DNA of 17,714 nucleotides from positions 1-17,714 of the forward strand of contig CAMCNM010000011.1 in assembly GCA_945876015.1 (NCBI GenBank). The letters are read 5' to 3'. The stretch comes from Gemmatimonas phototrophica. Its GTDB lineage: Bacteria; Gemmatimonadota; Gemmatimonadetes; Longimicrobiales; Gaopeijiaceae. Positions 8,485 through 15,722 of this stretch are shown piece by piece. The first letter of the stretch is position 1, and the number at the start of each line of letters is the position of its first letter. A program made the position numbers and the translations under genes. The notes beneath the pieces are model-generated. The model was not told the origin of the DNA. It ran no database searches and was given only the letters and a program-made list of their open reading frames with translations.

Positions 8485-9975
8485 ATGCGCCCTGCCGAGG
8501 CCACGGCCAAACCCAGCGTCGCGGACCGTTACCGCGTGCTGCTGGACATCGGCCGCACGCTCACGGGCACGCTCAGCCGTGAGGACCTCTATCGCGCCAT
8601 CTACCGGGAGACCGCGCGGGTTCTGGAAGCAGCAGGGTTCTATATCGCCCTCTACGACCAGACGCGCGACGTCGCCACGATCGTGTTCTACGCCGATCGG
8701 GGGAACGACCGGAGGGTCGAGATCACCTACCGCGGTTCCGACAGCGAGGTGATCCGGAGCGGGCGAGGCTCGCTCGTCGAGGATCGCTCCGATGTGAGGT
8801 CGCTTCTGGTGGTGGGTGAAGAAGCGAGCGAGGTCACGCGCTCGGCGATCTCGGCCCCGCTGCGCCACAAGGGCCAGGTGCTGGGCGCGATCAGCACGCA
8901 GAGCTACCGTCCCCGCGCCTACTCGACCGATGACCTCGAGCTGCTCCAGGGCATAGCAGACATGGCTGCGGTCGCGCTCGAGAACGCGCGCTTCATCGCG
9001 GCGCTGGAGCGGCAGCGGAAGGAAGCCGAGCAGATCGAGGAGATCGGCCGCGCGCTCGCCTCGTCGCTCGATCCCCAGGAGGTGCCGCGCAAGGTGATCG
9101 GCGCGGTGGTCGATCTGCTGCCGGTGGACGGCGCGAGCGTCTGGCTCCTCGAGCGTGGCTACCTCGCTCGCGTCGCCGCCTCCGCCGGCCGCATCGCGCT
9201 GCCCGAGGGATCGGAGTGGGATCTCCGTGGTGTTCTCTCCGAGCGCCTGATTCGCGACCGCAAGCCGATCACGATCGGTGACCTGTCGTCCAGCCCGCAC
9301 GTTCCGGTGGGCCTCCGCACGCACCTGACCAATGGATCCGGGATCGCCATTCCATTGATCGTCGGGACCGAGGTGGCCGGTCTGCTCACCGCGGGCAGCG
9401 TGACGCAGGACTACTTCACCGAAGACGAGACCCGCGTCCTGCTCCGGCTGGCCAGCCAGACGTCAGTGGCGCTCGAGAACGCGCGGCTGCATTCGAGCCT
9501 GCAGGCGCTCTCACTGACCGACGCGGTGACGGGTCTGCCCAACCGGCGGCACCTCAACGTCCATCTGGAGCGCGAAGTGGCCGCCGCCCGCCGCGGCCGC
9601 GATCTGGTGATCTGCATCCACGACCTGGACCGGTTCAAGGAATTCAACGACTCCCCCGGACACCTCGCGGGTGACGACGCGCTGCGCGCGTTCGGGCAGA
9701 TCCTGGTCGAAGAGAACCGGGCGATGAATCTGGTGGCCCGGTACGGGGGGGACGAGTTCGTCTCGGTCCTCTCCGACAGCACGATCGAAGGCGCGCTCAT
9801 CTACATGGATCGCGTCCAAGCACGACTCAAAGAAGATCCGATCCTAGCCCCTGCCCGCGTCTCGGCGAGCACGGGCATGGCCCATTTCAACCGTGAGACG
9901 ATGAAGACTCCCGAAGACCTGATGCAGGCTGCCGACGCCGAGCTCTACAAGGTGAAGGGAGTGCGTCACCGGTGA
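8485..9975 (+). CDS. tandem-GAF GGDEF protein (putative diguanylate cyclase)
   Basis: Soluble signalling protein of 496 residues from the ATG at 8485; the frame is open to a TTG at 8401, but that stretch is low-complexity. GAF domain 1 covers about residues 15-170, ending in AAVALENARFIAALERQ. GAF domain 2 covers about 190-335, ending in SVALENARLHSSLQ. A linker SLTDAVTGLPNRRHL leads into the GGDEF domain (about 340-496). Catalytic features are the Mg/GTP segment DLDRFKEFND with GH and GD following, and an intact RYGGDEF (GGDEF at 421-425), so cyclic-di-GMP synthesis is likely. The product-inhibition site, normally RxxD five residues before GGDEF, reads RAMN here, so feedback control may be weak. 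No membrane segment is seen. The stop overlaps the next gene's start (GTGA). Confidence 0.9.
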   Translation: MRPAEATAKPSVADRYRVLLDIGRTLTGTLSREDLYRAIYRETARVLEAAGFYIALYDQTRDVATIVFYADRGNDRRVEITYRGSDSEVIRSGRGSLVEDRSDVRSLLVVGEEASEVTRSAISAPLRHKGQVLGAISTQSYRPRAYSTDDLELLQGIADMAAVALENARFIAALERQRKEAEQIEEIGRALASSLDPQEVPRKVIGAVVDLLPVDGASVWLLERGYLARVAASAGRIALPEGSEWDLRGVLSERLIRDRKPITIGDLSSSPHVPVGLRTHLTNGSGIAIPLIVGTEVAGLLTAGSVTQDYFTEDETRVLLRLASQTSVALENARLHSSLQALSLTDAVTGLPNRRHLNVHLEREVAAARRGRDLVICIHDLDRFKEFNDSPGHLAGDDALRAFGQILVEENRAMNLVARYGGDEFVSVLSDSTIEGALIYMDRVQARLKEDPILAPARVSASTGMAHFNRETMKTPEDLMQAADAELYKVKGVRHR

Positions 9976-10781
9976 GCGCGAAGAACGCCACAGCGGGCGA
10001 CATCGCAACGAAGAAGGAAGTCGGGGAGCTGCTCGAGGCAGCTGAGGAATGGGCCGTCGAGGCGGGCAAGCTGACCATGAAGTACTACGGTGGCCGCCTC
10101 AAGTACGAGGACAAGCTGGATGGCACGCCGGTCACGGTCGCCGATCGGGGCGCCGAGAAGATGCTGCGCGAGCTGATCGGCGTGCGCTTTCCCGACCACG
10201 CGGTGCTGGGCGAGGAATACGGCGAGTCCAACGGCGGCGCGCGTGTGCGCTGGGTGCTCGATCCGGTGGACGCCACGCGCGCGTTCATGCGCGGCGTTCC
10301 GATCTTCGGTGTCCTGATCGGCATCGAGGTGGCGGGCGAGCCCGTGGTCGGGATCGCCAACTTCCCGGCCCTCGGCGAGATCGTCGCCGCCGGCCGCGGC
10401 CACGGGTGCCGCTGGAACGGCCAGGCGTGCCGCGTCTCCGAGACCGACACGGTGGAGGAGTCGCTCATCCTCACCACGGACGTCGAGCGCGTCCTCAAGA
10501 CTCCGCAGGGCCCCGGCTACCGGCGGCTCCAGCAGCGCGCCTCGTTCGCGCGCACCTGGGGTGACTGCTACGGCCACTGTCTTGTCGCGACCGGGCGGGC
10601 CGAGATCATGGTCGATCCCGTGATGGCGTCGTGGGATGCGGGTCCGTTCCCTACCATCGTGACCGAAGCCGGCGGAAAGTTCACCACGATGGGCGGCGAC
10701 TTCACGATGCACGGCAAGTCCGGAGTCTCGACCAACGGCCGGCTGCACGCGGAAGTGCTGCGGGAGTTGGCGGCGGGCTAG
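9972..10781 (+). CDS. inositol monophosphatase family phosphatase, HisN-like
   Basis: Mg-dependent sugar/alcohol phosphate phosphatase of 269 residues. Metal-binding motifs of the family are GEEYGE (Glu81, Glu82), WVLDPVDATRAFMRGVP (Asp97, Asp100) and the C-terminal SWDAGPFPTIVTEAGG (Asp222). An N-terminal TPVTVADR carries the remaining acidic residue. The aFMRGVPIFGVLIGI stretch resembles the histidinol-phosphatase (HisN) branch more than true inositol monophosphatases. The usual DPxDGT is DPVDAT here, a Gly-to-Ala change beside the metal site. The start is GTG at 9972, overlapping the GGDEF gene's stop by 4 bases, so the two are translationally coupled. No histidine genes are nearby. Substrate could be histidinol phosphate, inositol phosphate or another phosphate monoester. 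Confidence 0.88.
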   Translation: MSAKNATAGDIATKKEVGELLEAAEEWAVEAGKLTMKYYGGRLKYEDKLDGTPVTVADRGAEKMLRELIGVRFPDHAVLGEEYGESNGGARVRWVLDPVDATRAFMRGVPIFGVLIGIEVAGEPVVGIANFPALGEIVAAGRGHGCRWNGQACRVSETDTVEESLILTTDVERVLKTPQGPGYRRLQQRASFARTWGDCYGHCLVATGRAEIMVDPVMASWDAGPFPTIVTEAGGKFTTMGGDFTMHGKSGVSTNGRLHAEVLRELAAG

Positions 10782-10788
10782 CTAGCCC
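10775..10788. repeat. perfect 14-base palindrome across a stop codon
   Basis: GGGCTAGCTAGCCC reads the same on both strands and spans the TAG stop (10779-10781) of the HisN-like gene. It contains two overlapping CTAG tetranucleotides. There is no following T-run, so it is not an obvious intrinsic terminator. Confidence 0.5.
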
Positions 10789-10844
10789 CCTCTGGCCGAC
10801 TCTTTGCTTCCCTGACCCGCGGTATCGGTCGGATCAGCGACGGG

Positions 10845-10849
10845 GGAGG
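10845..10849 (+). promoter_or_regulatory. strong ribosome binding site of the zinc metallopeptidase gene
   Basis: GGAGG within GGGGGAGG (10842-10849) lies 4 bases before the ATG at 10854. It is the clearest Shine-Dalgarno sequence in the window and supports the chosen start. Confidence 0.75.
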
Positions 10850-10853
10850 CAGG

Positions 10854-11675
10854 ATGCGCTGGCAAGGGAGAGAACGGAGCTCGAACGTGCAGGATCGCCG
10901 GGGTATGCGCATCCCCGGCGGAGCGATGGGTGGAGGCGTCGGCCTCCTCATCGCGATCATCGCCTCCGTGTTCTTCGGCGTGGATCCCCGGGCGATCCTG
11001 AATCAGGCGCCCGCCGTCCAGCAGGAGCCCTACACCCCCACCCCGGCGGCCGAGGAATCGAAGGCGTTCGTCGAGGTGATCCTCGGAGACACCGAAAAGA
11101 CGTGGACCGAGGTCCTCTCACGTCAGGGTGTCGACTACCCCGAGCCCACCCTCGTTCTGTTCTCCGGCGCCGTCGAGTCGGCGTGCGGCATGGCCCGGTC
11201 CGCGGTCGGTCCGTTCTACTGCCCGAACGACACGCAGGTCTACCTCGACCTCTCGTTCTTCCAGGACCTCTCGCAGCGCTTCGGCGCGCCCGGTGACTTC
11301 GCCCAGGCATACGTCATCGCGCACGAAGTTGGGCACCACGTGCAGAACGTGATCGGCGTGCTCGGCCAGGCGCACCAGGAGCAGGCGCAGCGCGGGCAGG
11401 AAGAAGCCAACGCCATCCAGGTGCGAGTCGAGCTGCAGGCGGACTGCTTCGCCGGCGTCTGGGCCCACTACGCACAGTCCCAGCAGGACTTCCTGGAATG
11501 GGGCGACATCGAAGAGGGTCTGGCTGCCGCGTCGGCGATCGGCGACGACCGGTTACAGAAGGAAGCCCAGGGCTACGTCGTGCCGGAAAGCTTCACGCAC
11601 GGCTCTTCGGAACAGCGTGCTCGATGGTTCAGACGGGGGCTCGAAGGCGGCGCGATCGACAGCTGCGACGCTTGA
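10854..11675 (+). CDS. YpfJ-family neutral zinc metallopeptidase, membrane-anchored
   Basis: Putative metalloprotease of 273 residues in the YpfJ / neutral zinc metallopeptidase family, whose physiological substrate is generally unknown. The N-terminus MRWQGRERSSNVQDRRGMR is the hallmark start of this family and confirms the ATG at 10854. One membrane helix follows at about 27-43 (GGVGLLIAIIASVFFGV), then a Pro/Gln-rich linker (50-65). The catalytic domain should lie outside the cytoplasm. It has HEVGHH (His157, Glu158, His161) as the zinc/catalytic motif and VELQADCFAGVWA, where Glu193 is the likely third ligand. Cysteines at 111, 123, 198 and 271 suggest disulfides. It has its own strong ribosome binding site after a 72-base gap. 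A large inverted-repeat structure lies just downstream. Confidence 0.92.
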   Translation: MRWQGRERSSNVQDRRGMRIPGGAMGGGVGLLIAIIASVFFGVDPRAILNQAPAVQQEPYTPTPAAEESKAFVEVILGDTEKTWTEVLSRQGVDYPEPTLVLFSGAVESACGMARSAVGPFYCPNDTQVYLDLSFFQDLSQRFGAPGDFAQAYVIAHEVGHHVQNVIGVLGQAHQEQAQRGQEEANAIQVRVELQADCFAGVWAHYAQSQQDFLEWGDIEEGLAAASAIGDDRLQKEAQGYVVPESFTHGSSEQRARWFRRGLEGGAIDSCDA

Positions 11676-11693
11676 AGCGTTGAAAAGGGCGCG

Positions 11694-11819
11694 ACGCAAC
11701 TGAAGCGAGGCGGGTTGGGGTCGACCTGCAGCGGGGCTCGGATGCGCAGCATCCGGAGCGAAGCGAGCAAAGCGAAGCGTAGCGCCCCCGCAGCAGGGCG
11801 ATCCCGGCCCGCCTTGCGT
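11694..11819. repeat. nested long inverted-repeat (hairpin/cruciform) element in a convergent gap
   Basis: Outer arms ACGCA (11694-11698) and TGCGT (11815-11819) enclose a long imperfect stem pairing 11708-11736 with 11786-11814. By eye, 24 of its 29 positions are Watson-Crick pairs, three more are G-U pairs, and two are mismatches. The stem begins with AGGCGGG/CCCGCCT and ends with GCGGGG/CCCCGC. The loop holds a perfect inner hairpin CGGATGC-GCA-GCATCCG (11739-11755) and a purine-rich run of AGCGAAGCG-like units (11756-11784). It lies between the 3' end of the metallopeptidase gene and the 3' end of the minus-strand genes. It could be a bidirectional transcription stop, a structured RNA, or a repeat-family element; no T-run follows it. 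Confidence 0.65.
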
Positions 11820-11837
11820 GCTAGCCGGCGCTGAACG

Positions 11838-12062
11838 TCAGTGGGTCCAGCGCTTCTGGCGACCGGATTCCTTGAGCAGCTCCCGGAACGCGCCACCCGC
11901 CCGCGTCAGCGAAGTGTGCGCCATTTCCAGGCGGCCCGCCCGCAGCATTTCCAGGCCCGCGTGGACCTTGTCCCGAACCCTTCTCGGCACGTTGAACGTC
12001 GTCGGGCCCCGCTCCAGGATCTCGAAGGCCTCCAGGGCCTCGCGGGATTCCGTGGGCCGATC
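11838..12062 (-). CDS. small coding-like frame without a canonical start, function unknown
   Basis: The minus-strand frame ending in TGA at 11838 reads as about 75 residues of protein-like sequence after the desaturase stop. Examples are EALEAFEILERG, PRRVRDKVHAGLEMLRAGR and AGGAFRELLKESGRQKRW, with G or C at most third codon positions. I see no ATG, GTG or TTG near the junction. In-frame starts exist only further in: GTG at 11990 (50 residues) and ATG in HAGLEMLRAGR (shorter), neither with a ribosome binding site. Upstream, the frame continues open but only as a shadow of the desaturase gene. It may be a degraded gene, a gene shifted out of frame, or a short protein using an unusual start. 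I do not recognise a family. Confidence 0.35.
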   Translation of the reverse strand, partial: DRPTESREALEAFEILERGPTTFNVPRRVRDKVHAGLEMLRAGRLEMAHTSLTRAGGAFRELLKESGRQKRWTH

Positions 12063-13090
12063 TAAGCGGCGGCGTATCTCCGCCTGCGCAGGTCCCGGAA
12101 CCCGATGAGCTGGTCCGATTCCTCGTCCCAGAGGCTCAGCCGGATCAGGCGCAGGCTGTCCCGCATCGTCACGCGTGTGACGGTCTGGAGCTCGGGATTG
12201 GCATCCATGACCTCCTGCAGCCGGTAGTTCGGGATCCGGCTGCTCAGGTGGTGCACATGGTGGATCCCGATGTTCGCGGTGATCCATTGCAGCGGCCTCG
12301 GAAGGACCAGATAGGAGCTGCCCTGGAGTGCGGCGTCGAATAAGTCCCACTTCTCCTTCCGGAACCAGTACGTGTCCTCGTACTGGTGCTGCACGTAGAA
12401 CAGCCACACGCCCAGCGAGCAGGTCACGAGGGTGAGCGGGGCCTGCACAAGCACGAAGCGCTTGAAACCGATCGTCAGCGCCATGAGGACCAGGATGCCG
12501 GCGATCGCGGCGTTGGTCCGCCACACGCTGCGCCAGGCCTGTGTCCAATCCCGGGGGATGTCCCAGGGATAGCGATGCTTGATCAGGAAGTGGAAGGCGG
12601 GGCCGATCAGGAACAGGATGAACGGGTGACGATAGAGCCGATACTTGATCCTGCCGACCCGGCCGAGCGCTTCGTACTCGGCCACCGTGAGGGTGATGAT
12701 GTCGCCGAAGCCTCGGAAGTCGAGGTTGCCCGAGTTGGCGTGGTGATACGCGTGGGTCCGCCGCCAATAATCATAGGGGACCAGCGTCATGACGCCGATG
12801 CAGAACCCGACCCCGTCGCGCGCCGCCCGGGAATTGAAGAACGAGCCGTGCCCACAGTCGTGCTGGATCATGAACAGCCGCATCAGGAAGCCGGCGGTCG
12901 GGATCGTCAGCAGCAGGGTGAGCCAGTATCCGATCTCCAGGCTCCGGAGCATGGCGTACCAGAGCACGAAGAACGGGATCGCCGACGCGAGCAACTGGAT
13001 CACGCTGCGGCGGGTGTCCGCACCCCAATAGGGGCGCAGCATCCGCGTGAAGTGATCAGCGCGCGAGCGGTCAGGGGTTTTCTGGCTCAA
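12062..13090 (-). CDS. membrane fatty-acid desaturase (acyl-lipid, delta-12/omega-6-like)
   Basis: Di-iron, oxygen-dependent membrane enzyme that inserts a double bond into fatty acyl chains. The 342-residue protein has the three histidine boxes in order: HDCGH (77-81), HAYHH (113-117) and HHVHH (277-281). They are set among hydrophobic helices at about 33-50, 55-75, 155-172, 195-210 and 215-233. The box spacing and FYVQHQYEDTYW (231-242) resemble cyanobacterial DesA-like and omega-6 enzymes rather than acyl-CoA delta-9 desaturases. The start is TTG at 13090 (ATG at 13042, residue 17, is an alternative). The 104-base gap upstream may hold a weak promoter with a TATAGG element. Donor electrons would come from ferredoxin or a cytochrome not encoded here. 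It follows the alternative complex III operon on the same strand. Confidence 0.93.
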   Translation of the reverse strand: MSQKTPDRSRADHFTRMLRPYWGADTRRSVIQLLASAIPFFVLWYAMLRSLEIGYWLTLLLTIPTAGFLMRLFMIQHDCGHGSFFNSRAARDGVGFCIGVMTLVPYDYWRRTHAYHHANSGNLDFRGFGDIITLTVAEYEALGRVGRIKYRLYRHPFILFLIGPAFHFLIKHRYPWDIPRDWTQAWRSVWRTNAAIAGILVLMALTIGFKRFVLVQAPLTLVTCSLGVWLFYVQHQYEDTYWFRKEKWDLFDAALQGSSYLVLPRPLQWITANIGIHHVHHLSSRIPNYRLQEVMDANPELQTVTRVTMRDSLRLIRLSLWDEESDQLIGFRDLRRRRYAAA

Positions 13091-13194
13091 GATCTCGGAG
13101 TCGGAAGGCGAGCGGGGAGCCGCCGCGGTTCAAGACCTATACGGGACCGTCGAGGGGCACCAGTAACTACACCCGACGTGGTTCCGCCGATCCG

Positions 13195-14514
13195 TCAGCG
13201 GTGAGCCTGGTGAGTCGTTGCGCCGGGAAGGGCTCGCTCCGACTCGAACATCTCTGCCGGCTCCGGCGCCTGCCAGACCTGGATCACCGGGAAGGTGGCC
13301 AGGAACCAACGTACGCTTCCGAACATCAGCCCCGCGAACAGGCAGGCGATGAGCGGATGGAGGAGGTAGAACGTCGGATCGCCTTCACGGTGCAGTGACG
13401 GCGCGACTAGCATGTAGCGCTCGAGCCAGAGGCCGACCAGGATCACTCCGGTGAACAGCCTGAGCGTGCCGGGCATCATCTTGGACCGCTTGCCGAGCAG
13501 CCCGGCGAACGGGATCACGAAGCAGAGCACGATCGTGAGCGCGCTGAGGCCGCCCCAGGGCGCACCGGCGCGCCGGATCATCCAAGCCTGCTCCCACGGC
13601 AGCTTTCCGTACCAGATCACGATGTACTGGGACCAGAACAGGTAGGTCCAGAACACGGTGAAGCCAAACGCAAGCTTGCCGAGGTCGTGACGCTGCTGGA
13701 GGCCCATCGATTCGCGCCAGTCCGGGTGGAGCGGAATCAGCGTGGTCACGGTGACGGCCGTGACGGCGATACCGCCCCAGAACGCGCCCATGAAGAACCA
13801 CCCACCGAACAGCGTGCTCAGCCAATGCGGCTCGAGCGACATGGCCCAGTCGATCGCGAACATGCTCATCACGACCGCGTAGGCCATCACGACGACCGGC
13901 GAGATCTTCTGCAGGCGGTGCCAGCTCCGCACTTCCTCCGCTTCCTGACCCGTCCAGCCCGCCGTGAGCCGCTCGCGCCACCGGCTGCGACCCGGATCGT
14001 CGTTTGCGGCGGCACGGGTCAGGTCCATGTCGGGGCGCAGCGTGAGATAGGCGAAGTAGAGCAGCAGGCCGAACAGCACGGCCGCTCCCACCACGTTGCG
14101 CGCGACCAGGAAGGGCAGGTTCAGGTACGCCTGCTTCCTCTGCAGGATCGGGTCGTGAGCCATCTCCTCGACCCAGGGGAAGAACTCGCCCCCGATGCCG
14201 AGCATCGGCAAAAGGGTCAGGAACGCGAACGGCAGATAGGCCGCGAACGCGAGCGTGACCCGCTTGGTGGACCAGTTCCACTTCGCTTTCGTGATCGTCG
14301 TGGCGACGTTGAACAGTACGGCACCCGCGGCAATGCTGGTGAAGAACAGCCAGTTCGAGACCCAGCTGATCCAGGCCAGGTGCGAGTTCGTCACCAGCGC
14401 GATCACGAACGCGGCGAGGCCGACCACCACGAGGGCGGTCGCGATCAGGTTGCCGGTCTTCGACCGCTCGAGGTAGCGGACCGGGATGTCGTCGGGAATG
14501 TGGATGTGGGACAT
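13195..14514 (-). CDS. actF: alternative complex III subunit ActF (second large quinone-site membrane subunit)
   Basis: Multi-pass inner-membrane subunit of alternative complex III, which oxidises quinol and passes electrons to cytochrome c or directly to an oxidase. It is homologous to ActC within the NrfD/PsrC group. The 439-residue protein (ATG at 14514, preceded by AGGA) has about ten hydrophobic helices. It begins with the polar MSHIHIPDDIPVRYLERSK. Recognisable segments include SSWLF-like WVSNWLFFTSIAAGAVLFN, YAVVMSMFAIDWAMSLEPHW, SQYIVIWYGKLPWE, and VILVGLWLERYMLVAPSL near the end. It starts 5 bases after the actE stop and is the last act gene. No actG is found before the desaturase. 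An in-frame extension upstream to 14571 is inside actE and was discarded. Confidence 0.93.
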   Translation of the reverse strand: MSHIHIPDDIPVRYLERSKTGNLIATALVVVGLAAFVIALVTNSHLAWISWVSNWLFFTSIAAGAVLFNVATTITKAKWNWSTKRVTLAFAAYLPFAFLTLLPMLGIGGEFFPWVEEMAHDPILQRKQAYLNLPFLVARNVVGAAVLFGLLLYFAYLTLRPDMDLTRAAANDDPGRSRWRERLTAGWTGQEAEEVRSWHRLQKISPVVVMAYAVVMSMFAIDWAMSLEPHWLSTLFGGWFFMGAFWGGIAVTAVTVTTLIPLHPDWRESMGLQQRHDLGKLAFGFTVFWTYLFWSQYIVIWYGKLPWEQAWMIRRAGAPWGGLSALTIVLCFVIPFAGLLGKRSKMMPGTLRLFTGVILVGLWLERYMLVAPSLHREGDPTFYLLHPLIACLFAGLMFGSVRWFLATFPVIQVWQAPEPAEMFESERALPGATTHQAHR

Positions 14515-14518
14515 GGTC

Positions 14519-15202
14519 CTAGTTCCCGACCGCTGGCGTGGTACTCGGTGCGGCCGCGGGCGCGGCTGCACCGCCCGCCGCCCGCTGCTGCAGAACGCGC
14601 ACGTAGTTCACGATGTTCCAGCGGTCGTAGTAGGAGATCTGGTGTCCGTAGGGAGGCATGATGCCGCGTCCGACGGCGATCATTCCGTAGATGTATCCGT
14701 CGCTCCGGGTCACCGCGAGGCCGTTCGCCAGCGGGAACGCCACCATCGCGGGCAGCTTCGGCAGAATCGGCGCCTGGGAAGGATCTCCCGCGGGGCCGTG
14801 GCACACCCCGCACATGCGCGTGAACATCTCTTCACCGCGCGCGAGCGAGGCCGCGTCGGCCGGAACGGGATTCACGATCGTGTTGGCGATCTCACCGGTC
14901 GCCATGTCGGCGGAGGTGAAATGCGGCACGTCCTGAACGAGCCCGGACGCCTCGCCGAGATTCACCTGTCCCGCGCCACGCGGATAGTTGCCCGAGGCGA
15001 ACGAGACCGAGCCCTCAGCCGGCATGAGCGGGTTCTCGTAGGGGTCGAACGACACCTGGCTGCGCATGCTGCGCCCGAACACCTGCTGGATCGCCGTGTC
15101 CATGGGCTCGCAAGCGGCTGGGACGACCAGCGCGAGGAGGAGCGCGGCGCGACCGGCGGAGCGCCAGGCCGTGCCTGGCCGGACCTTCGGGTCACATGGC
15201 AT
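14519..15202 (-). CDS. actE: alternative complex III subunit ActE, monohaem cytochrome c lipoprotein
   Basis: Periplasm-facing cytochrome c subunit of alternative complex III. From the ATG at 15202 it has 227 residues. A lipoprotein signal peptide (RAALLLALVVPAAC, lipobox cysteine at residue 31) should anchor it in the membrane. A single haem site CGVCH (131-135) is followed by MPPYG, with Met182 the probable distal ligand, so it has one c-type haem. The N-terminal mature part (FDPYENPLMPAEGSV) is typical of ActE. The C-terminus is Ala/Pro-rich (about 209-225). The start overlaps the actD 3' end by 11 bases; a longer frame to 15280 lies inside actD and lacks the lipoprotein logic. Confidence 0.95.
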   Translation of the reverse strand: MPCDPKVRPGTAWRSAGRAALLLALVVPAACEPMDTAIQQVFGRSMRSQVSFDPYENPLMPAEGSVSFASGNYPRGAGQVNLGEASGLVQDVPHFTSADMATGEIANTIVNPVPADAASLARGEEMFTRMCGVCHGPAGDPSQAPILPKLPAMVAFPLANGLAVTRSDGYIYGMIAVGRGIMPPYGHQISYYDRWNIVNYVRVLQQRAAGGAAAPAAAPSTTPAVGN

Positions 15203-15722
15203 GTGCGCCCTCCCGATCCTCGGTGAGCAGCTTGGGCTCGTGCTTCTGCAGGATGCGGCGCGCTTCGTCGAGCTTGCCACCCTCGGCGGCGACGAAGATG
15301 CCGTAGCGACCCGAGACGAACTCGGGATCGTAGACGATCATGGGCTTTATGTGGGGGAGCCGGCTCAGGACGAAGAGGCCGATCAGCGTGGACAGCGCGC
15401 CGAACAGGATGGTCGATTCGAACGCGATCACGACGTAGGCGGGAATCGCGATGATCGGCTTCCCGCCGGTCACCAGCGGCCAATCCATCGAAGTGAAGAT
15501 CGTGAACGCGAACCCGGTCGCCGTGCCCGTGAGGCCGCCGACCAGGGTCCAGACGCGCACCGGGCTCTCACCGTGCCCGAGCGCCTCCTCGATGTGGTGC
15601 TCGGGATAGGGCGTGTAGGCCCGGAGTCCCTTGAAGCCGGCCTTCCTCAGATCGTGGATCGCGTCCACGGTCGAGTCCAGGAACTCGAATGACGCCAGGA
15701 TACCGGGGGTCTTCTCAGCCAT
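15192..15722 (-). CDS. actD: alternative complex III subunit ActD (DUF3341 family)
   Basis: Small membrane subunit of alternative complex III with no known redox centre. The 176 residues contain an N-terminal soluble part (GILASFEFLDSTVDAIHDLR, KAGFKGLRAYTPYPEHHIEEAL). Two membrane helices follow at about 56-78 and 93-120, separated by a short loop (DWPLVTGGKP). A C-terminal cytosolic part starts at RLPHIKPM and ends near TEDREGAHAM. This layout is the DUF3341 pattern found between actC and actE in these operons. Its start overlaps actC by 8 bases and its end overlaps actE by 11 bases, implying coupled translation and fixed subunit ratios. Confidence 0.95.
   Translation of the reverse strand: MAEKTPGILASFEFLDSTVDAIHDLRKAGFKGLRAYTPYPEHHIEEALGHGESPVRVWTLVGGLTGTATGFAFTIFTSMDWPLVTGGKPIIAIPAYVVIAFESTILFGALSTLIGLFVLSRLPHIKPMIVYDPEFVSGRYGIFVAAEGGKLDEARRILQKHEPKLLTEDREGAHAM

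Noticed and set aside
11668..11680. ACGCTT-G-AAGCGT inverted repeat over the metallopeptidase stop
   Set aside because: Short, one-base centre, no T-run; too little to call a terminator.
12066..12767. Upstream part of the minus-strand frame that ends at 11838
   Set aside because: It overlaps the desaturase gene in another frame and has shadow-like composition; only the part after the desaturase stop looks coding.
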